Source of the DNA: UBA9926 sp038131595
GTDB taxonomy: Bacteria; Pseudomonadota; Gammaproteobacteria; Pseudomonadales; Azotimanducaceae
Assembly: GCA_038131595.1 (NCBI GenBank)
Contig: JAYPPR010000008.1
Span: 1,798,001-1,862,000, forward strand
DNA length: 64,000 nt
Direction of reading: 5' to 3'
Within the stretch, counting starts at the first letter, position 1. Each line of letters opens with the position of its first letter. Shown here one piece after another: positions 1-8,541 of this stretch. Under the pieces are notes generated by a model that ran no database searches, had not been told where the DNA came from, and was given only the letters and a program-made list of their open reading frames with translations. The position numbers and the translations under genes are program-made.

Positions 1-578
1 AAGAGAAGTGTCGCCGTTTTCTGCTCGGCTGATCCCGTGAGCGAGTGTCTGAATGGAAAAACGACTCCGCTGGCTGATGGCGGCCAGGGCCGCGTTAGGT
101 AATCGCTCGGAAGTCTTGCGTCGGCGTCGGTGAGATAGATCCGGTCTGTAGCAAGTGTGCCGTCAGCGAAAAGCATGAGCGCAGCGTCGGCCCCCAGTTT
201 TCTGGCGAGCCCAACTCCTTGCTTGGCGGGTGGACAATGATCCTCCGTGCAGTAGTCAAAGATGAGGGTCGAGTGGCCACTCGCAAGTCGGTGCAGGGTC
301 CACCAGCGACCGTGAGCGATTTGCGGCTCAGCCCGTAATGCTTGAAGGCAGTCGAGGGTGGCGGGATCGGGACGCGGCGCGTTAATCACTAGAATGACGA
401 GACAACTCTCTGGAAGCGCGAGGATGATCCGCTTAATAGACGCAACCCTCTCTCGATAAGCGGGGATCACTAAAGCGGTGTCATACGAAGACACAAGCGC
501 AAGATCATCAATTTCTGGCTCCGCGTGGCCAGAGAGATATTTGGTCACCGCCTTCGAAGCTCGACCCTTCAGATTCAT
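1..578 (-). CDS. Glycosyltransferase family 2-like protein, C-terminus cut by window edge
   Basis: This minus-strand reading frame stays open from an ATG at 578 to the left edge (192 codons visible). The translation has an N-terminal ALVIPAYRE segment at about residues 35-43, the usual first strand of GT-A glycosyltransferases, an ARKLGAD stretch near residue 125, and a TDADA DxD-type metal/nucleotide-sugar motif at about 150-154. Such enzymes transfer a sugar from a nucleotide donor on the cytoplasmic side of the membrane; the acceptor cannot be read from this part. The ATG overlaps the miaE stop by one base (TGATG), so it is probably translated by coupling in the same transcript. A role in tRNA modification is not implied by the neighbour. 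The family call is fairly firm; the substrate is unknown. Confidence 0.72.
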   Translation of the reverse strand, partial: MNLKGRASKAVTKYLSGHAEPEIDDLALVSSYDTALVIPAYRERVASIKRIILALPESCLVILVINAPRPDPATLDCLQALRAEPQIAHGRWWTLHRLASGHSTLIFDYCTEDHCPPAKQGVGLARKLGADAALMLFADGTLATDRIYLTDADARLPSDYLTRPWPPSASGVVFPFRHSLTGSAEQKTATLL

Positions 579-1144
579 CAATGCAGACGCGGTCTGATAG
601 GGATTTCAGCGAGGACAGTCGCTTCTTCCTCAAGCCAAAACTCGAGCCTCTCCTGTACCTCGCTTGGATGAAAGTAGAGGTTGGCGATCTCGATAAAACG
701 GCTTTGATGCTCAGCCTCAGAACGCGCGAGGACCGTGTAGAAGGAGGCGAGCTTGTCATCCTCTAGTGCGTCCGCGATCAGCGAAAATCGCTCTGCGCCG
801 CGTGCTTCGATGACAGATCCCGTCAAAAGCCGATCCAGCAAGTAAGGCTCTCGCGTTTTGTCCATTCGCCGTCTCAATGCATTGACGTAGGGATCTTTAT
901 CATCCGCAGTCAACATCAATCCTCGCGCTTCGATCAGTCGGTACACCTGCCTAAAGTGATTCATCTCTTCGAGCGCTAGATCGATCATCTCCGTCACGAG
1001 ACGGGGTCGATCGGGATAGTGCGCCACCATCGACATGGCCATGGCAGAGGCTTTGCGTTCGTTGGCGGCGTGGTCGAGAAGGAATTCGTCAAACGACCCA
1101 AGTACTGTGTCCAGCCAGTCTTGTGCTGAAGCGACTTTGAGCAT
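578..1144 (-). CDS. miaE: tRNA-(ms2io6A)-hydroxylase MiaE
   Basis: MiaE hydroxylates the isopentenyl group of 2-methylthio-N6-isopentenyladenosine at position 37 of tRNAs that read UNN codons, using a carboxylate-bridged diiron centre in a ferritin-like four-helix bundle. The protein (about 188 residues, typical length) shows the first ligand helix DHAANERKAS, an ExxH pair in EEMNH, then a second pair of helices with VIEARGAERF and SEAEHQSRF, i.e. the full set of Glu/His ligands. I place the start at 1144, where ATG overlaps the esterase stop as TGATG; a second ATG nine bases upstream (1153) would add MPL. The gene sits between an esterase and a glycosyltransferase with one-base overlaps on both sides, so all three are likely one transcript. 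Confidence 0.93.
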   Translation of the reverse strand: MLKVASAQDWLDTVLGSFDEFLLDHAANERKASAMAMSMVAHYPDRPRLVTEMIDLALEEMNHFRQVYRLIEARGLMLTADDKDPYVNALRRRMDKTREPYLLDRLLTGSVIEARGAERFSLIADALEDDKLASFYTVLARSEAEHQSRFIEIANLYFHPSEVQERLEFWLEEEATVLAEIPIRPRLH

Positions 1145-1791
1145 CAAAGGCATCGGCGAATGAAGCGAGCAATGTCTTCGATTTCTTCGACGCAGACTTG
1201 GTGACCCATGGGATAGTCATGCCATTCAATGTCGTACGCGAGGCGGATGAGGTTTTCCCGAGAGGTCGCGGCGCGCATGATCGGGATCATTGGGTCCGCT
1301 GTCCCATGACCCATAAAGATAGGGAGCGCGAGATTGGCATCGGTACGCTCTTGCTCGGTCGTGGCGGCATCATGCAAATAAGTGGATAAAGCGATGATTC
1401 CCGCGATGCGCTGCTCGTAGCGCAGTCCTACTTCCAGTGCCATGACGCCGCCTTGGGAGAACCCGGCAAGCATGATGCGCTCGGGTGGGATTCCCGTATC
1501 GATCTGGGCTTGGAGGAGGGCCTTGATTGAGAGCGCTGAGGCCTTGATGTCGTCGCTTCCTGCATGTTCCGAGTGAGGCACAAAGTCATACCAAGCCCTG
1601 AGCGGCTCGCCCTCGTTGATCGTGATCGGTCGCTCTGGTGCGTGTGGGAAAACAAAGCGTAATTGCAGGTCGTCAACGCCTAACTCTGGCACGATGGGTT
1701 CAAAGTCGTGTCCGTCCGCGCCCAATCCATGAAGGAAGATCACCGCGCCTTGTGCGGGCTGTTCTGGTTCAATAACGACGGTCTCTAGCAT
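1144..1791 (-). CDS. Carboxylesterase / lysophospholipase-like alpha/beta hydrolase (YpfH/EstB family)
   Basis: A small single-domain serine hydrolase of 215 residues, the usual length of the phospholipase/carboxylesterase family. It has an oxyanion-hole segment FLHGLGADGHDF at residues 19-30, the nucleophile elbow GFSQGG (Ser112), an acid in GHGTADPMIP (Asp166) and a catalytic His in MGHQV (His197), so it should be active on short acyl or aryl esters. No signal peptide is visible, so it is cytoplasmic. It is the first gene of the leftward cluster with miaE and the glycosyltransferase, and is divergent from the racemase operon across about 160 bases. The natural substrate is unknown. Confidence 0.9.
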   Translation of the reverse strand: MLETVVIEPEQPAQGAVIFLHGLGADGHDFEPIVPELGVDDLQLRFVFPHAPERPITINEGEPLRAWYDFVPHSEHAGSDDIKASALSIKALLQAQIDTGIPPERIMLAGFSQGGVMALEVGLRYEQRIAGIIALSTYLHDAATTEQERTDANLALPIFMGHGTADPMIPIMRAATSRENLIRLAYDIEWHDYPMGHQVCVEEIEDIARFIRRCL

Positions 1792-1951
1792 GGGGTACGC
1801 CTCTTATGCGGCAATCGTGCGTTAAGGATACCGCGACTGAAAGTGCGGCTGAAGCCTGGTTCCAAAATTCTCAAATGCCGCCCAGATGATTGATTGCGAA
1901 CACCTCAGCACTTGTGCCTAAATGAAAGCAATTAGAGAGGGAGGACATGGC

Positions 1952-3088
1952 ATGGGACCGTTAACGGGATATCGAATTATTGAACTTGCTGGGATAGGCC
2001 CTGGCCCATTTTGCGGGATGATGCTCGCGGATATGGGTGCTGAGGTGATCCGTATCGATCGTTATGGAGCGACTGCTAGGGGCCAAGATGTTTTGGGCCG
2101 CGGACGCAAATCCATTGCGCTGGATTTAAAGAATCCGGAAGCAGTCGATGTTGTGCTTAAGTTGTGCGAATCCGCGGACGCGCTGTTTGAGGGCTTTAGA
2201 CCTGGCGTCACCGAGCGTTTAGGCCTTGGACCAGAGGATTGTATGGCCAGAAATCCAAAATTGGTTTACGGGCGCATGACAGGATGGGGTCAAGAAGGAC
2301 CCATGGCACAAGCGGCCGGTCACGACATTAACTATATCTCTCTCGCGGGTGCGCTGCATGCCATCGGTCCAAAAGACGGTAAACCTGTTCCGCCCCTTAA
2401 CCTTGTGGGTGACTTTGGTGGCGGCGGAATGCTGCTGGCTTTTGGTATCGCCTGTGGAATGCTCGAAGCGAACAAGTCAGGCAAAGGGCAGGTAGTGGAT
2501 GCCGCCATGGTTGATGGCTCGGCGACGCTGATGGCGATGTTTTTCACCATGCATGCTGCAGGGGTGTTTAAGGAGGAACGCGCCAGCAATATGCTAGACG
2601 GCGGAGCACACTTTTATGGGACCTACGAGACAGGAGACGGCAAGTACATCTCGCTTGGGTCCATCGAGCCTCAGTTTTACGCACTCTTGATCGAGAAGGC
2701 CGGTCTCGACCCGGAAGAATTTGCGCCGCAAATGAATCAGAGCGAGTGGCCAAAATTGCAAGCCCGGCTTACCGAGGTATTCAAAACTAAATCGAGAGAC
2801 GAGTGGTGCGCCATCATGGAGGGGTCAGACGTTTGCTTTGCGCCTGTCCTATCCATTAGCGAAGTGGCGTCCCATCCGCACAATGCCGAGCGACAGACAT
2901 TTCAGTCCTTGGACGGGGTGATGCAACCCTCGCCCTCTCCGCGGTTTTCACGAACCGCTCCTGCGTTATCAACGGCATCGCGTCAGCCGGGTCAAGATAC
3001 TCGAGATGTTCTGGCAATCGCTGGATATGATGCGGGTGAGGTTGATCGACTGATTGGTAGTCAAGTGGCATCGGAAGCGGCGCAATAA
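1952..3088 (+). CDS. Alpha-methylacyl-CoA racemase (CaiB/BaiF CoA-transferase family III fold)
   Basis: The protein matches the AMACR branch of the family III CoA transferases. Counting from the start chosen here, the residues known to catalyse proton transfer in the mycobacterial enzyme (His126, Asp156, Glu241) are present as AGHDINY (His124), LVGDFGGGG (Asp154) and SIEPQFY (Glu239). AMACR interconverts the R and S forms of 2-methyl-branched acyl-CoAs so that they can enter beta-oxidation, for instance from isoprenoid or sterol side chains. I start it at ATG 1952 (MGPLTGYRI...), preceded by a GAGGGAGGA ribosome site; an in-frame ATG at 1922 adds ten residues not seen in the family. Its stop overlaps the next start (TAATG), so it heads an operon with an acyl-CoA synthetase and a dehydrogenase. 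Confidence 0.92.
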   Translation: MGPLTGYRIIELAGIGPGPFCGMMLADMGAEVIRIDRYGATARGQDVLGRGRKSIALDLKNPEAVDVVLKLCESADALFEGFRPGVTERLGLGPEDCMARNPKLVYGRMTGWGQEGPMAQAAGHDINYISLAGALHAIGPKDGKPVPPLNLVGDFGGGGMLLAFGIACGMLEANKSGKGQVVDAAMVDGSATLMAMFFTMHAAGVFKEERASNMLDGGAHFYGTYETGDGKYISLGSIEPQFYALLIEKAGLDPEEFAPQMNQSEWPKLQARLTEVFKTKSRDEWCAIMEGSDVCFAPVLSISEVASHPHNAERQTFQSLDGVMQPSPSPRFSRTAPALSTASRQPGQDTRDVLAIAGYDAGEVDRLIGSQVASEAAQ

Positions 3089-4995
3089 TGCCGAGATCTT
3101 TCTCTGAGCGATATATGACGTCGCGGAACGATCCCGAGGCTTATTGGCGGGCCGAAGCCGAACAACTTCCTTGGTTCTCGCCGCCCAGCGCTATCGTCGA
3201 CGAGAGACCTGACGGGCTGGCCGATTATTTCTCGGATGGAACAACCAATACGGCCTATCTTGCGCTTGACTATCAGATCGAGCTGGGACGAGGCGATCAA
3301 ACGGCGCTCATTTATGACTCGCCAGTGACGCACACCATCAAGCGTTTCAGTTACCGAGAAGTGTTAGCCGAGGTAGAGCGGTTGGCGGGCGCCTTGTCTC
3401 TAATGGGGGTAGGGCGCGGGGACCGGGTCATCATTTACTTGCCCATGGTACCGGAGGCGGCATTTGCCATGCTCGCGTGCGCGAGACTCGGTGCGATTCA
3501 CTCGGTGGTGTTTGGTGGATTCGCCCCACGAGAATTGGCCACTAGAATCGATGATGCGACGCCTAAAGTACTGATGACTGCAACCTGCGGCATCGAATTT
3601 GACCAAGTGATTCCCTACATGCCCCTGGTAGATGAAGCCTGCCGTTTGGCTGAACACCAAGTCGATGGACGTATGATTCTGGCGAGGCCAGAGGCAACTT
3701 ACACGTTAAGTTCGGGAGATGTGGACTGGGGGAGTCAGGTTAAAAAGGCCCCAGCCGCGCCTTGGATTGAGGTCAAGGCAACTGATCCGCTTTACATCCT
3801 GTATACCTCCGGAACGACCGGGAAGCCTAAGGGCGTCGTTCGTGACCATGGTGGCCATGCGGTCGCGTTAAAGCACAGCATGGAGGTGCTGTACGGTGCT
3901 GAACCTGGAGATGTTTTCTGGGCTGCGTCTGACGTGGGCTGGGTGGTGGGTCACTCTTACATTGTCTATGCCCCACTCCTAATGGGGTGTACGACCGTTC
4001 TCTTTGAAGGGAAGCCTGTGCGCACGCCTGATGCCGGAACCTTCTGGCGAGTGATGGCCGAACATAAGGTCAATATCTTTTTTACGGCTCCTACTGCTTT
4101 TCGTGCGATCAGAAAGGAAGATCCTGACGGTGCACTCATCAATCAGTACGACCTTGGCGCGTTGAAATCACTTTTTTTGGCAGGAGAGCGAACAGATCCG
4201 GCGACCTATCATTGGTTAGTCGAAAGAATTCCTGTGCCCGTCGTTGATCATTGGTGGCAAACCGAGACGGGCAGCCCGGTGGCTGGTGTGCCCCAGGGGC
4301 AAGGCGTGCCATTGCCGGTCAAAGTGGGTAGCGCTGGGCCGGTACTTCCTGGATACGAGGTCAAGATTCTGGATGAATCACTCACGCCTTGTGCGCCTGG
4401 CGAAACGGGGGCGGTCGTACTGTCGCTGCCATTACCGCCGGGATGTTTGCCGACCGTATGGAACAACCATGACCGTCTTATTGAAGCTTATTTGACTGAG
4501 TACCCCGGCTACTACCACACCGGTGACGGGGGTTACCTTGACGAGGACGGGTATCTCTTTATCACGGGTAGAACGGATGATGTGATTAACGTTGCCGGTC
4601 ATCGCTTGTCCACCGGTGAAATGGAAGCTGTTGTCGCACTTCATCCTGCCGTTGCCGAATGCGCGGTGATCGGTGTTCAGGACGATGACAAAGGCCAGGT
4701 ACCGCTAGGTCTGCTGGTTTTGAAGGATGGAGCCGAAGCATCGTTGGATGCGATTGGCTCGGAGCTCATCCAACTGGTCCGCTCGAATATTGGAGCGTTT
4801 GCCAACTTTAAGAAGTGGGTGGTGGTGCAACGATTGCCAAAAACTCGATCCGGGAAAATTCTACGAAAGACCATGCGTCAAATCGCAGATGGTCAAGCGG
4901 TAGATACGCCAGCCACCATCGATGATCCAGTGATTCTCGATGAGATTACCGATGTGCTAACCGCAGCAGGTCTAGGGCACCGAGAGGGAGTATGA
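3088..4995 (+). CDS. prpE: Propionyl-CoA synthetase-like AMP-forming acyl-CoA ligase
   Basis: A 635-residue acetyl/propionyl-CoA synthetase of the ANL superfamily. It has the P-loop-like YTSGTTGKPKG at 239-249, the adenylation segment WWQTETGS, the hinge ITGRTDDVINVAGHR and the C-terminal PKTRSGK motif with Lys590, the residue usually controlled by acetylation. It activates a short carboxylate with ATP and CoA. The overall pattern (N-terminal block with DPEAYW, VVRDHGGHAVAL after the P-loop) is closer to PrpE than to Acs, so propionate, acrylate or 3-hydroxypropionate are the likely substrates; this is inference from family. It is coupled by TAATG to the racemase upstream and by a four-base ATGA overlap to the YdfG-like gene downstream. 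Confidence 0.85.
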   Translation: MPRSFSERYMTSRNDPEAYWRAEAEQLPWFSPPSAIVDERPDGLADYFSDGTTNTAYLALDYQIELGRGDQTALIYDSPVTHTIKRFSYREVLAEVERLAGALSLMGVGRGDRVIIYLPMVPEAAFAMLACARLGAIHSVVFGGFAPRELATRIDDATPKVLMTATCGIEFDQVIPYMPLVDEACRLAEHQVDGRMILARPEATYTLSSGDVDWGSQVKKAPAAPWIEVKATDPLYILYTSGTTGKPKGVVRDHGGHAVALKHSMEVLYGAEPGDVFWAASDVGWVVGHSYIVYAPLLMGCTTVLFEGKPVRTPDAGTFWRVMAEHKVNIFFTAPTAFRAIRKEDPDGALINQYDLGALKSLFLAGERTDPATYHWLVERIPVPVVDHWWQTETGSPVAGVPQGQGVPLPVKVGSAGPVLPGYEVKILDESLTPCAPGETGAVVLSLPLPPGCLPTVWNNHDRLIEAYLTEYPGYYHTGDGGYLDEDGYLFITGRTDDVINVAGHRLSTGEMEAVVALHPAVAECAVIGVQDDDKGQVPLGLLVLKDGAEASLDAIGSELIQLVRSNIGAFANFKKWVVVQRLPKTRSGKILRKTMRQIADGQAVDTPATIDDPVILDEITDVLTAAGLGHREGV

Positions 4996-5759
4996 AAGCG
5001 TGTAAAGGAACCGTTGTAATCACGGGTGCGAGCTCGGGGTTTGGGCGAGCGGCGGCCAAGCGGTTTGCCAGTGAAGGATATCGATTGGTTTTGATGGCCC
5101 GTCGTTTGGAGCGATTGACTGATCTAGCCTCTATGCTCGAAAAAGACGCGCCCTGTCATGTAGTGGAACTCGATGTGAGGGATTCGAAGGCGGTGTCGGA
5201 GGCGTTTGTGACGCTCCCAGAGCCCTTTCATCAGCCGGATATCTTGATCAATAACGCAGGTCTGGCGCTGGGCTTAAGCGGTGCCGATGCTGTGGACCTT
5301 GACGATTGGGAAACGATGGTGGACACCAATATTAAGGGCCTTATGTACTGCACGCGTGCCTGCTTGCCGATAATGGTAGAACAAGGTCGGGGTCACGTGA
5401 TTAACATGGGATCGGTTGCCGCAAATTGGCCTTATCCAGGAGGAAATGTTTACGGTGGTACGAAAGCGTTTGTCCAGCAATTCACGCGCAACCTCCGTAC
5501 GGATTTGCTAGGTAAGGGGGTCCGTGCCACGGTGATCGAGCCAGGAATGTGTGAGACCGAATTCTCGGTAGTACGCTTTAGCGGAGATGAGAGCAAGGCG
5601 GCGGCCGTCTATGAGGGTATGAAGCCACTGTCTGCCGACGACATTGCTGACGTCATCGTTTGGGTGGCGTTACGGCCAGCGCATGTCAATATCAATCAGA
5701 TTGAATTGATGCCGGTTGAGCAGACCTGGTCGCCTTTCGCTGTTCACCGGGAATCGTGA
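4992..5759 (+). CDS. ydfG: NADP-dependent 3-hydroxy acid dehydrogenase, YdfG/RutE-type SDR
   Basis: A classical short-chain dehydrogenase of 255 residues with nucleotide-binding TGASSGFG (11-18), NNAG (87-90) and catalytic Ser141, Tyr154 and Lys158 (YGGTK). Long stretches such as LINNAGLALG, DWETMVDTN, WPYPGGNVYGGTKAFVQQF and PAHVNIN.IE.MPV recall E. coli YdfG, which reduces malonic semialdehyde to 3-hydroxypropionate and oxidises serine and related 3-hydroxy acids. The start overlaps the ligase stop (ATGA), so the two are co-translated. Its pairing with a PrpE-like ligase suggests turnover of 3-hydroxypropionate or a similar C3 acid. Confidence 0.87.
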   Translation: MKACKGTVVITGASSGFGRAAAKRFASEGYRLVLMARRLERLTDLASMLEKDAPCHVVELDVRDSKAVSEAFVTLPEPFHQPDILINNAGLALGLSGADAVDLDDWETMVDTNIKGLMYCTRACLPIMVEQGRGHVINMGSVAANWPYPGGNVYGGTKAFVQQFTRNLRTDLLGKGVRATVIEPGMCETEFSVVRFSGDESKAAAVYEGMKPLSADDIADVIVWVALRPAHVNINQIELMPVEQTWSPFAVHRES

Positions 5760-5798
5760 CCGACACGTTTGCCGCGTTCCGAGTGGTATACTGGTCGC

Positions 5799-6176
5799 AT
5801 GATTATCGTACACGGTGTATTCCCCATCAGAGCAGAAGCTAGATCAAAAGCGCTCGCTCTAATGGAAGAAATGTCTTCACTATCTCGTAAAGAACCGGGT
5901 TGCCTGACCTACGAGTTCTATGCGGCGCTCTCCTCGGACACGGAATTCCTGTTGTTCCAAGAATGGGAATCCATCGACGCGCTGCAAGATCATTTCGACA
6001 CGCCGCATATGGAGACATTTTTGAGCGAGTTACCGGACGTGCTGAACGGCGAAATTGTGACTCGGCGTTATGAGGTTAGGAGCCGAGAGCGCGGTGCCCA
6101 GGCAAGGCGTGAGTCAGCAAGCACATCAGATCGTGCCAAGAACACTGAGCGCACGGTTCCCAAAATTATTCACTAA
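5799..6176 (+). CDS. Antibiotic biosynthesis monooxygenase (ABM) domain protein
   Basis: A small protein of about 125 residues, of which the first 95 form a dimeric alpha/beta-barrel ABM domain: MIIVHGVFPI opening strand, KALALMEEMSSLSRKEPGCLTYEFY, and FLLFQEWESIDALQDHFDTPHM, all diagnostic. Relatives are quinol monooxygenases (YgiN) or accessory proteins. The last 30 residues are polar and probably disordered. I start at ATG 5799; an upstream TTG at 5769 would add ten residues foreign to the family. It lies 39 bases after the YdfG-like gene and probably ends the operon. Its function is otherwise unknown. Confidence 0.8.
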   Translation: MIIVHGVFPIRAEARSKALALMEEMSSLSRKEPGCLTYEFYAALSSDTEFLLFQEWESIDALQDHFDTPHMETFLSELPDVLNGEIVTRRYEVRSRERGAQARRESASTSDRAKNTERTVPKIIH

Positions 6177-6482
6177 TCTCTCCTTTACTAGCCCTTCCTG
6201 TACTAAGTCCTCTTATAGAGAGGACGAGCCGCACGCGTAGCACGCGACTCTGCTTTGTGACGGCGGTACAGCAGTAGTTTGCCAACCCCGAAACAAGGGT
6301 TAGAGAAAGTCCTTGAGCACTCAGAAAAATCGAAGCGTCGGCAGGGCGCTCATCACGTGGTTAGAAAATGCCAACCTAGCGGCAGACCAAATGGAATTCG
6401 GTTTGCCGGTGGTGGATTTGCGAGCAGTTTCGCAACAACCGAGAACCCACACGGAGGCGACTCGTTTCAGCCTTTATTCTTT
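6177..6482. other. Intergenic region between ABM gene and arsC, no supported gene
   Basis: About 300 bases between the end of the ABM gene and the convergent arsC. It contains a short inverted repeat, TCCTCT-TATAG-AGAGGA, near 6210-6226 with no following T-run. Two overlapping open frames starting near 6279 and 6313 run into arsC on the other strand; neither has a good ribosome site or a recognisable product, so I do not call them. Confidence 0.5.
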
Positions 6483-6839
6483 TCAGACTTTAAATAGTTC
6501 GAGCACTGATTCAGGGGGGCGACCGATCTTTGCTTGATCCCCTAATTGCACAATGGGTCGCTGCATGAGTTCGGGGTATCGCACAATGAGTGCAATTCGT
6601 TCGTCCGGCGTGAGCGAGGAGGGGTCAACATCTGGTTCAACCTTGGCGGCATCCTCGGTGCGCAAGATCGTCTCTTCACCATCAATCAGTTGGTCTGCGA
6701 GCCCACGCAAGGCTTGCTCCGATAGCGGTGTCTCTAGATATAAATGGACGGTGAAGGTCAGTCCTTCGGCTTCTAGCAGTGCAAGCGTTGCCCTTGATTT
6801 CGAGCAGCGAGGGTTATGAAATAGCGTGATATCTGTCAC
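6483..6839 (-). CDS. arsC: Arsenate reductase, ArsC glutaredoxin-coupled type
   Basis: A 118-residue thioredoxin-fold protein. From a GTG start at 6839 the protein opens TDITLFHNPRCSKSR, with Cys12 in the position of the catalytic cysteine of E. coli ArsC (HNPxC), and ends with the RPIVQLGDQAKIGRPPE segment that carries conserved arginines of the anion site. It reduces arsenate to arsenite with glutathione/glutaredoxin. A TTG 30 bases upstream gives a longer frame, but GTG fits the family. No ars operon partners (arsR, acr3) are nearby; this lone arsC next to yihY is the same pairing as in Pseudomonas, so it is a backbone gene, and a role other than arsenate resistance is possible. Confidence 0.86.
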   Translation of the reverse strand: MTDITLFHNPRCSKSRATLALLEAEGLTFTVHLYLETPLSEQALRGLADQLIDGEETILRTEDAAKVEPDVDPSSLTPDERIALIVRYPELMQRPIVQLGDQAKIGRPPESVLELFKV

Positions 6840-6880
6840 GGTGATAAGAAACCTTATGGTTGGGCTCAAAAGGGTAACCG

Positions 6881-8104
6881 GTGCGTCAAGCGAATCCTAG
6901 CGTTCTGGAGTTGATTCGGGCGGTGGCTCGACATTTTGTCGAGGACGACTGTAGCTCCGTCGCCAAGGCGTTGACCTATCAGACGCTATTTGCGCTCGTG
7001 CCAACCATCGCTCTGGCCTATATGGTGCTCACCGCTTTCGACGCATTCCAGGGACTGTTACAAGAATTTGAGGCGTTTGTCTTCTCTAACATCGTTCCAG
7101 AGAGTGTTGGCGTTGTACAAAGTTACTTGGCGCAATTTTCCGAACAAGCAAAGCAGTTGAGCATACCGAGTGCCGTTATTTTGGGGGCCAGTGCCATTTG
7201 GATGTTGTTTACGGTTGAGCAATCCTTTAACACGATATGGCGGGTCGAGCGTGCTCGTCGAGGGCTGCAGCGATTGTTGACCTACTGGGCCATTCTCACA
7301 TTGGCGCCGCTGTTGATAGCGGCAACGCTTGGTGTGACTACATATATCTTGAGCCTTCCTTTGATATCTGATGTCTCCGATTCGCCAATCACCCTTTGGG
7401 CGTTACCCGTGATCTTTAATTGCGGAATGCTAACGACTGCATTCTGCTTAATTCCCAACACGAAAGTGTCGGTCAAACACGCATTGTTTGGTGGATTATT
7501 GGCCAGCCTACTTGCGGAAGTCGCGAAATGGGTGTTTTCAAGCCTCATCATGGCGGCGCCTTTTCAGGTGATTTATGGAGCGTTTGCAACCCTACCTATC
7601 TTGTTGCTTTGGATTTATCTCTCCTGGGCGATTGTGCTAGTCGGAGCTGAGCTCACGCGGACATTGGCGTACGGAGTGATGCCTCGGTCACAAGGCACAT
7701 CGCCCCTCTTTCGATATCTAGGAACGCTTCTCATCGTCGATGAGTGCTTTGATCAAGGGCTCGGCCGTGAAGGCATCCGGTCCGCGCTTGCTGAACGCTA
7801 TGAGCTCTCGCTCGAGCAGATTACAAGCGACATCGCCCATTTGAAGTCTGCGGGTTTTGTTATGGAAGATGCCAATCGAGGGGTTGTCCTGGCAAAGAGC
7901 CTCGAGCAAATCACGCTCCGTTCACTCATGACCTCGCTCAACGTTCCGCGGCCTACGGACACTCTGTTATCGGATCCGGGTATCAAGGATGAGTGGGTCA
8001 TGGACCTTTGTGCGCAATGGAAACAGTCGCTGGTGGATGAGACGGCCCTAGTCAATCAGCCGTTGAAGAAAATTTTTTCGCCGTCGGAAGCAAGCGGCGC
8101 CTAA
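6881..8104 (+). CDS. yihY: YihY/UPF0761 family inner membrane protein
   Basis: A 407-residue membrane protein with about six hydrophobic helices between residues 29 and 262 (for example ALTYQTLFALVPTIALAYMV, ITLWALPVIFNCGMLTTAF, LPILLLWIYLSWAIVLVGAE). This is the YihY family, once wrongly named ribonuclease BN. The family signatures near the N-terminus (DDCSSVAKALTYQTLFALVP) and the last helix (IYLSWAIVLVGAELT) are clear. The C-terminal 140 residues are soluble and look like a winged-helix extension, as in many proteobacterial members. Starts with GTG at 6881 after AGGG. It is divergent from arsC with a 41-base gap that must hold both promoters. The molecular role is not known. Confidence 0.88.
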   Translation: MRQANPSVLELIRAVARHFVEDDCSSVAKALTYQTLFALVPTIALAYMVLTAFDAFQGLLQEFEAFVFSNIVPESVGVVQSYLAQFSEQAKQLSIPSAVILGASAIWMLFTVEQSFNTIWRVERARRGLQRLLTYWAILTLAPLLIAATLGVTTYILSLPLISDVSDSPITLWALPVIFNCGMLTTAFCLIPNTKVSVKHALFGGLLASLLAEVAKWVFSSLIMAAPFQVIYGAFATLPILLLWIYLSWAIVLVGAELTRTLAYGVMPRSQGTSPLFRYLGTLLIVDECFDQGLGREGIRSALAERYELSLEQITSDIAHLKSAGFVMEDANRGVVLAKSLEQITLRSLMTSLNVPRPTDTLLSDPGIKDEWVMDLCAQWKQSLVDETALVNQPLKKIFSPSEASGA

Positions 8105-8203
8105 TAGTGCTTCGCGAGCGTAGTTCTGCCGTAGCCTGATCACAATAGTCCCCCGCTTAACGTCATTATCGGGTTGTGGACGAGATAGCGAGTTTAAAGG
8201 TGG

Positions 8204-8224
8204 CCCGGGTAGAGAGAACCCGGG
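8204..8224. repeat. Perfect 7-bp inverted repeat downstream of yihY
   Basis: CCCGGGT and ACCCGGG are separated by the seven-base loop AGAGAGA, about 100 bases after the yihY stop. No T-run follows on either strand, so it is not a classic intrinsic terminator; it could be an RNA-stabilising hairpin or a protein site. Confidence 0.5.
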
Positions 8225-8305
8225 TAATAGCGAGAGAGCCAGGTCCCTGCCTTTGTAGTCCATGCGGCCGGACATTTCGATCATGTCCCAGATCGATAAC
8301 AAGGC

Positions 8306-8446
8306 ATGAGTGTTGATTGGATCTGGTTAAAGGCTTCCCCAGAAAGAGAGCAGGAAGCGGATTGGGCGCGTAGAAACTGCGTTAAACCTGCACGAACATT
8401 GCCTGGTGGCCAAGTGGGTCGAATTCGTGAGGCATGCGAGCAGTAG
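8306..8446 (+). CDS. Possible small protein of 46 residues, unrecognised
   Basis: An ATG-started frame of 46 codons in the gap between yihY and the thioredoxin-like gene. The product is polar, with MSVDWIWLKAS at the start and two cysteines. The only ribosome-site-like bases (AAGG) are too close to the ATG, so translation is doubtful. I list it because the 400-base gap is otherwise empty; it may equally be chance. Confidence 0.2.
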   Translation: MSVDWIWLKASPEREQEADWARRNCVKPARTLPGGQVGRIREACEQ

Positions 8447-8541
8447 CCTGGCAAGACAAGCTAACGTGTTATCAACACAGTGGGTAAAGCTTGAACTCAG
8501 GCGACAGTCTAAATTTGGGTAACACAGTAAAGGTAAATGGG

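Noticed and set aside
6279..6537. Two overlapping plus-strand open frames between the ABM gene and arsC
   Set aside because: No ribosome sites, both run antisense into arsC, and the products have no recognisable pattern.
8048..8302. Minus-strand frame of 84 codons overlapping the end of yihY
   Set aside because: Antisense to a well-supported gene, with no recognisable product.
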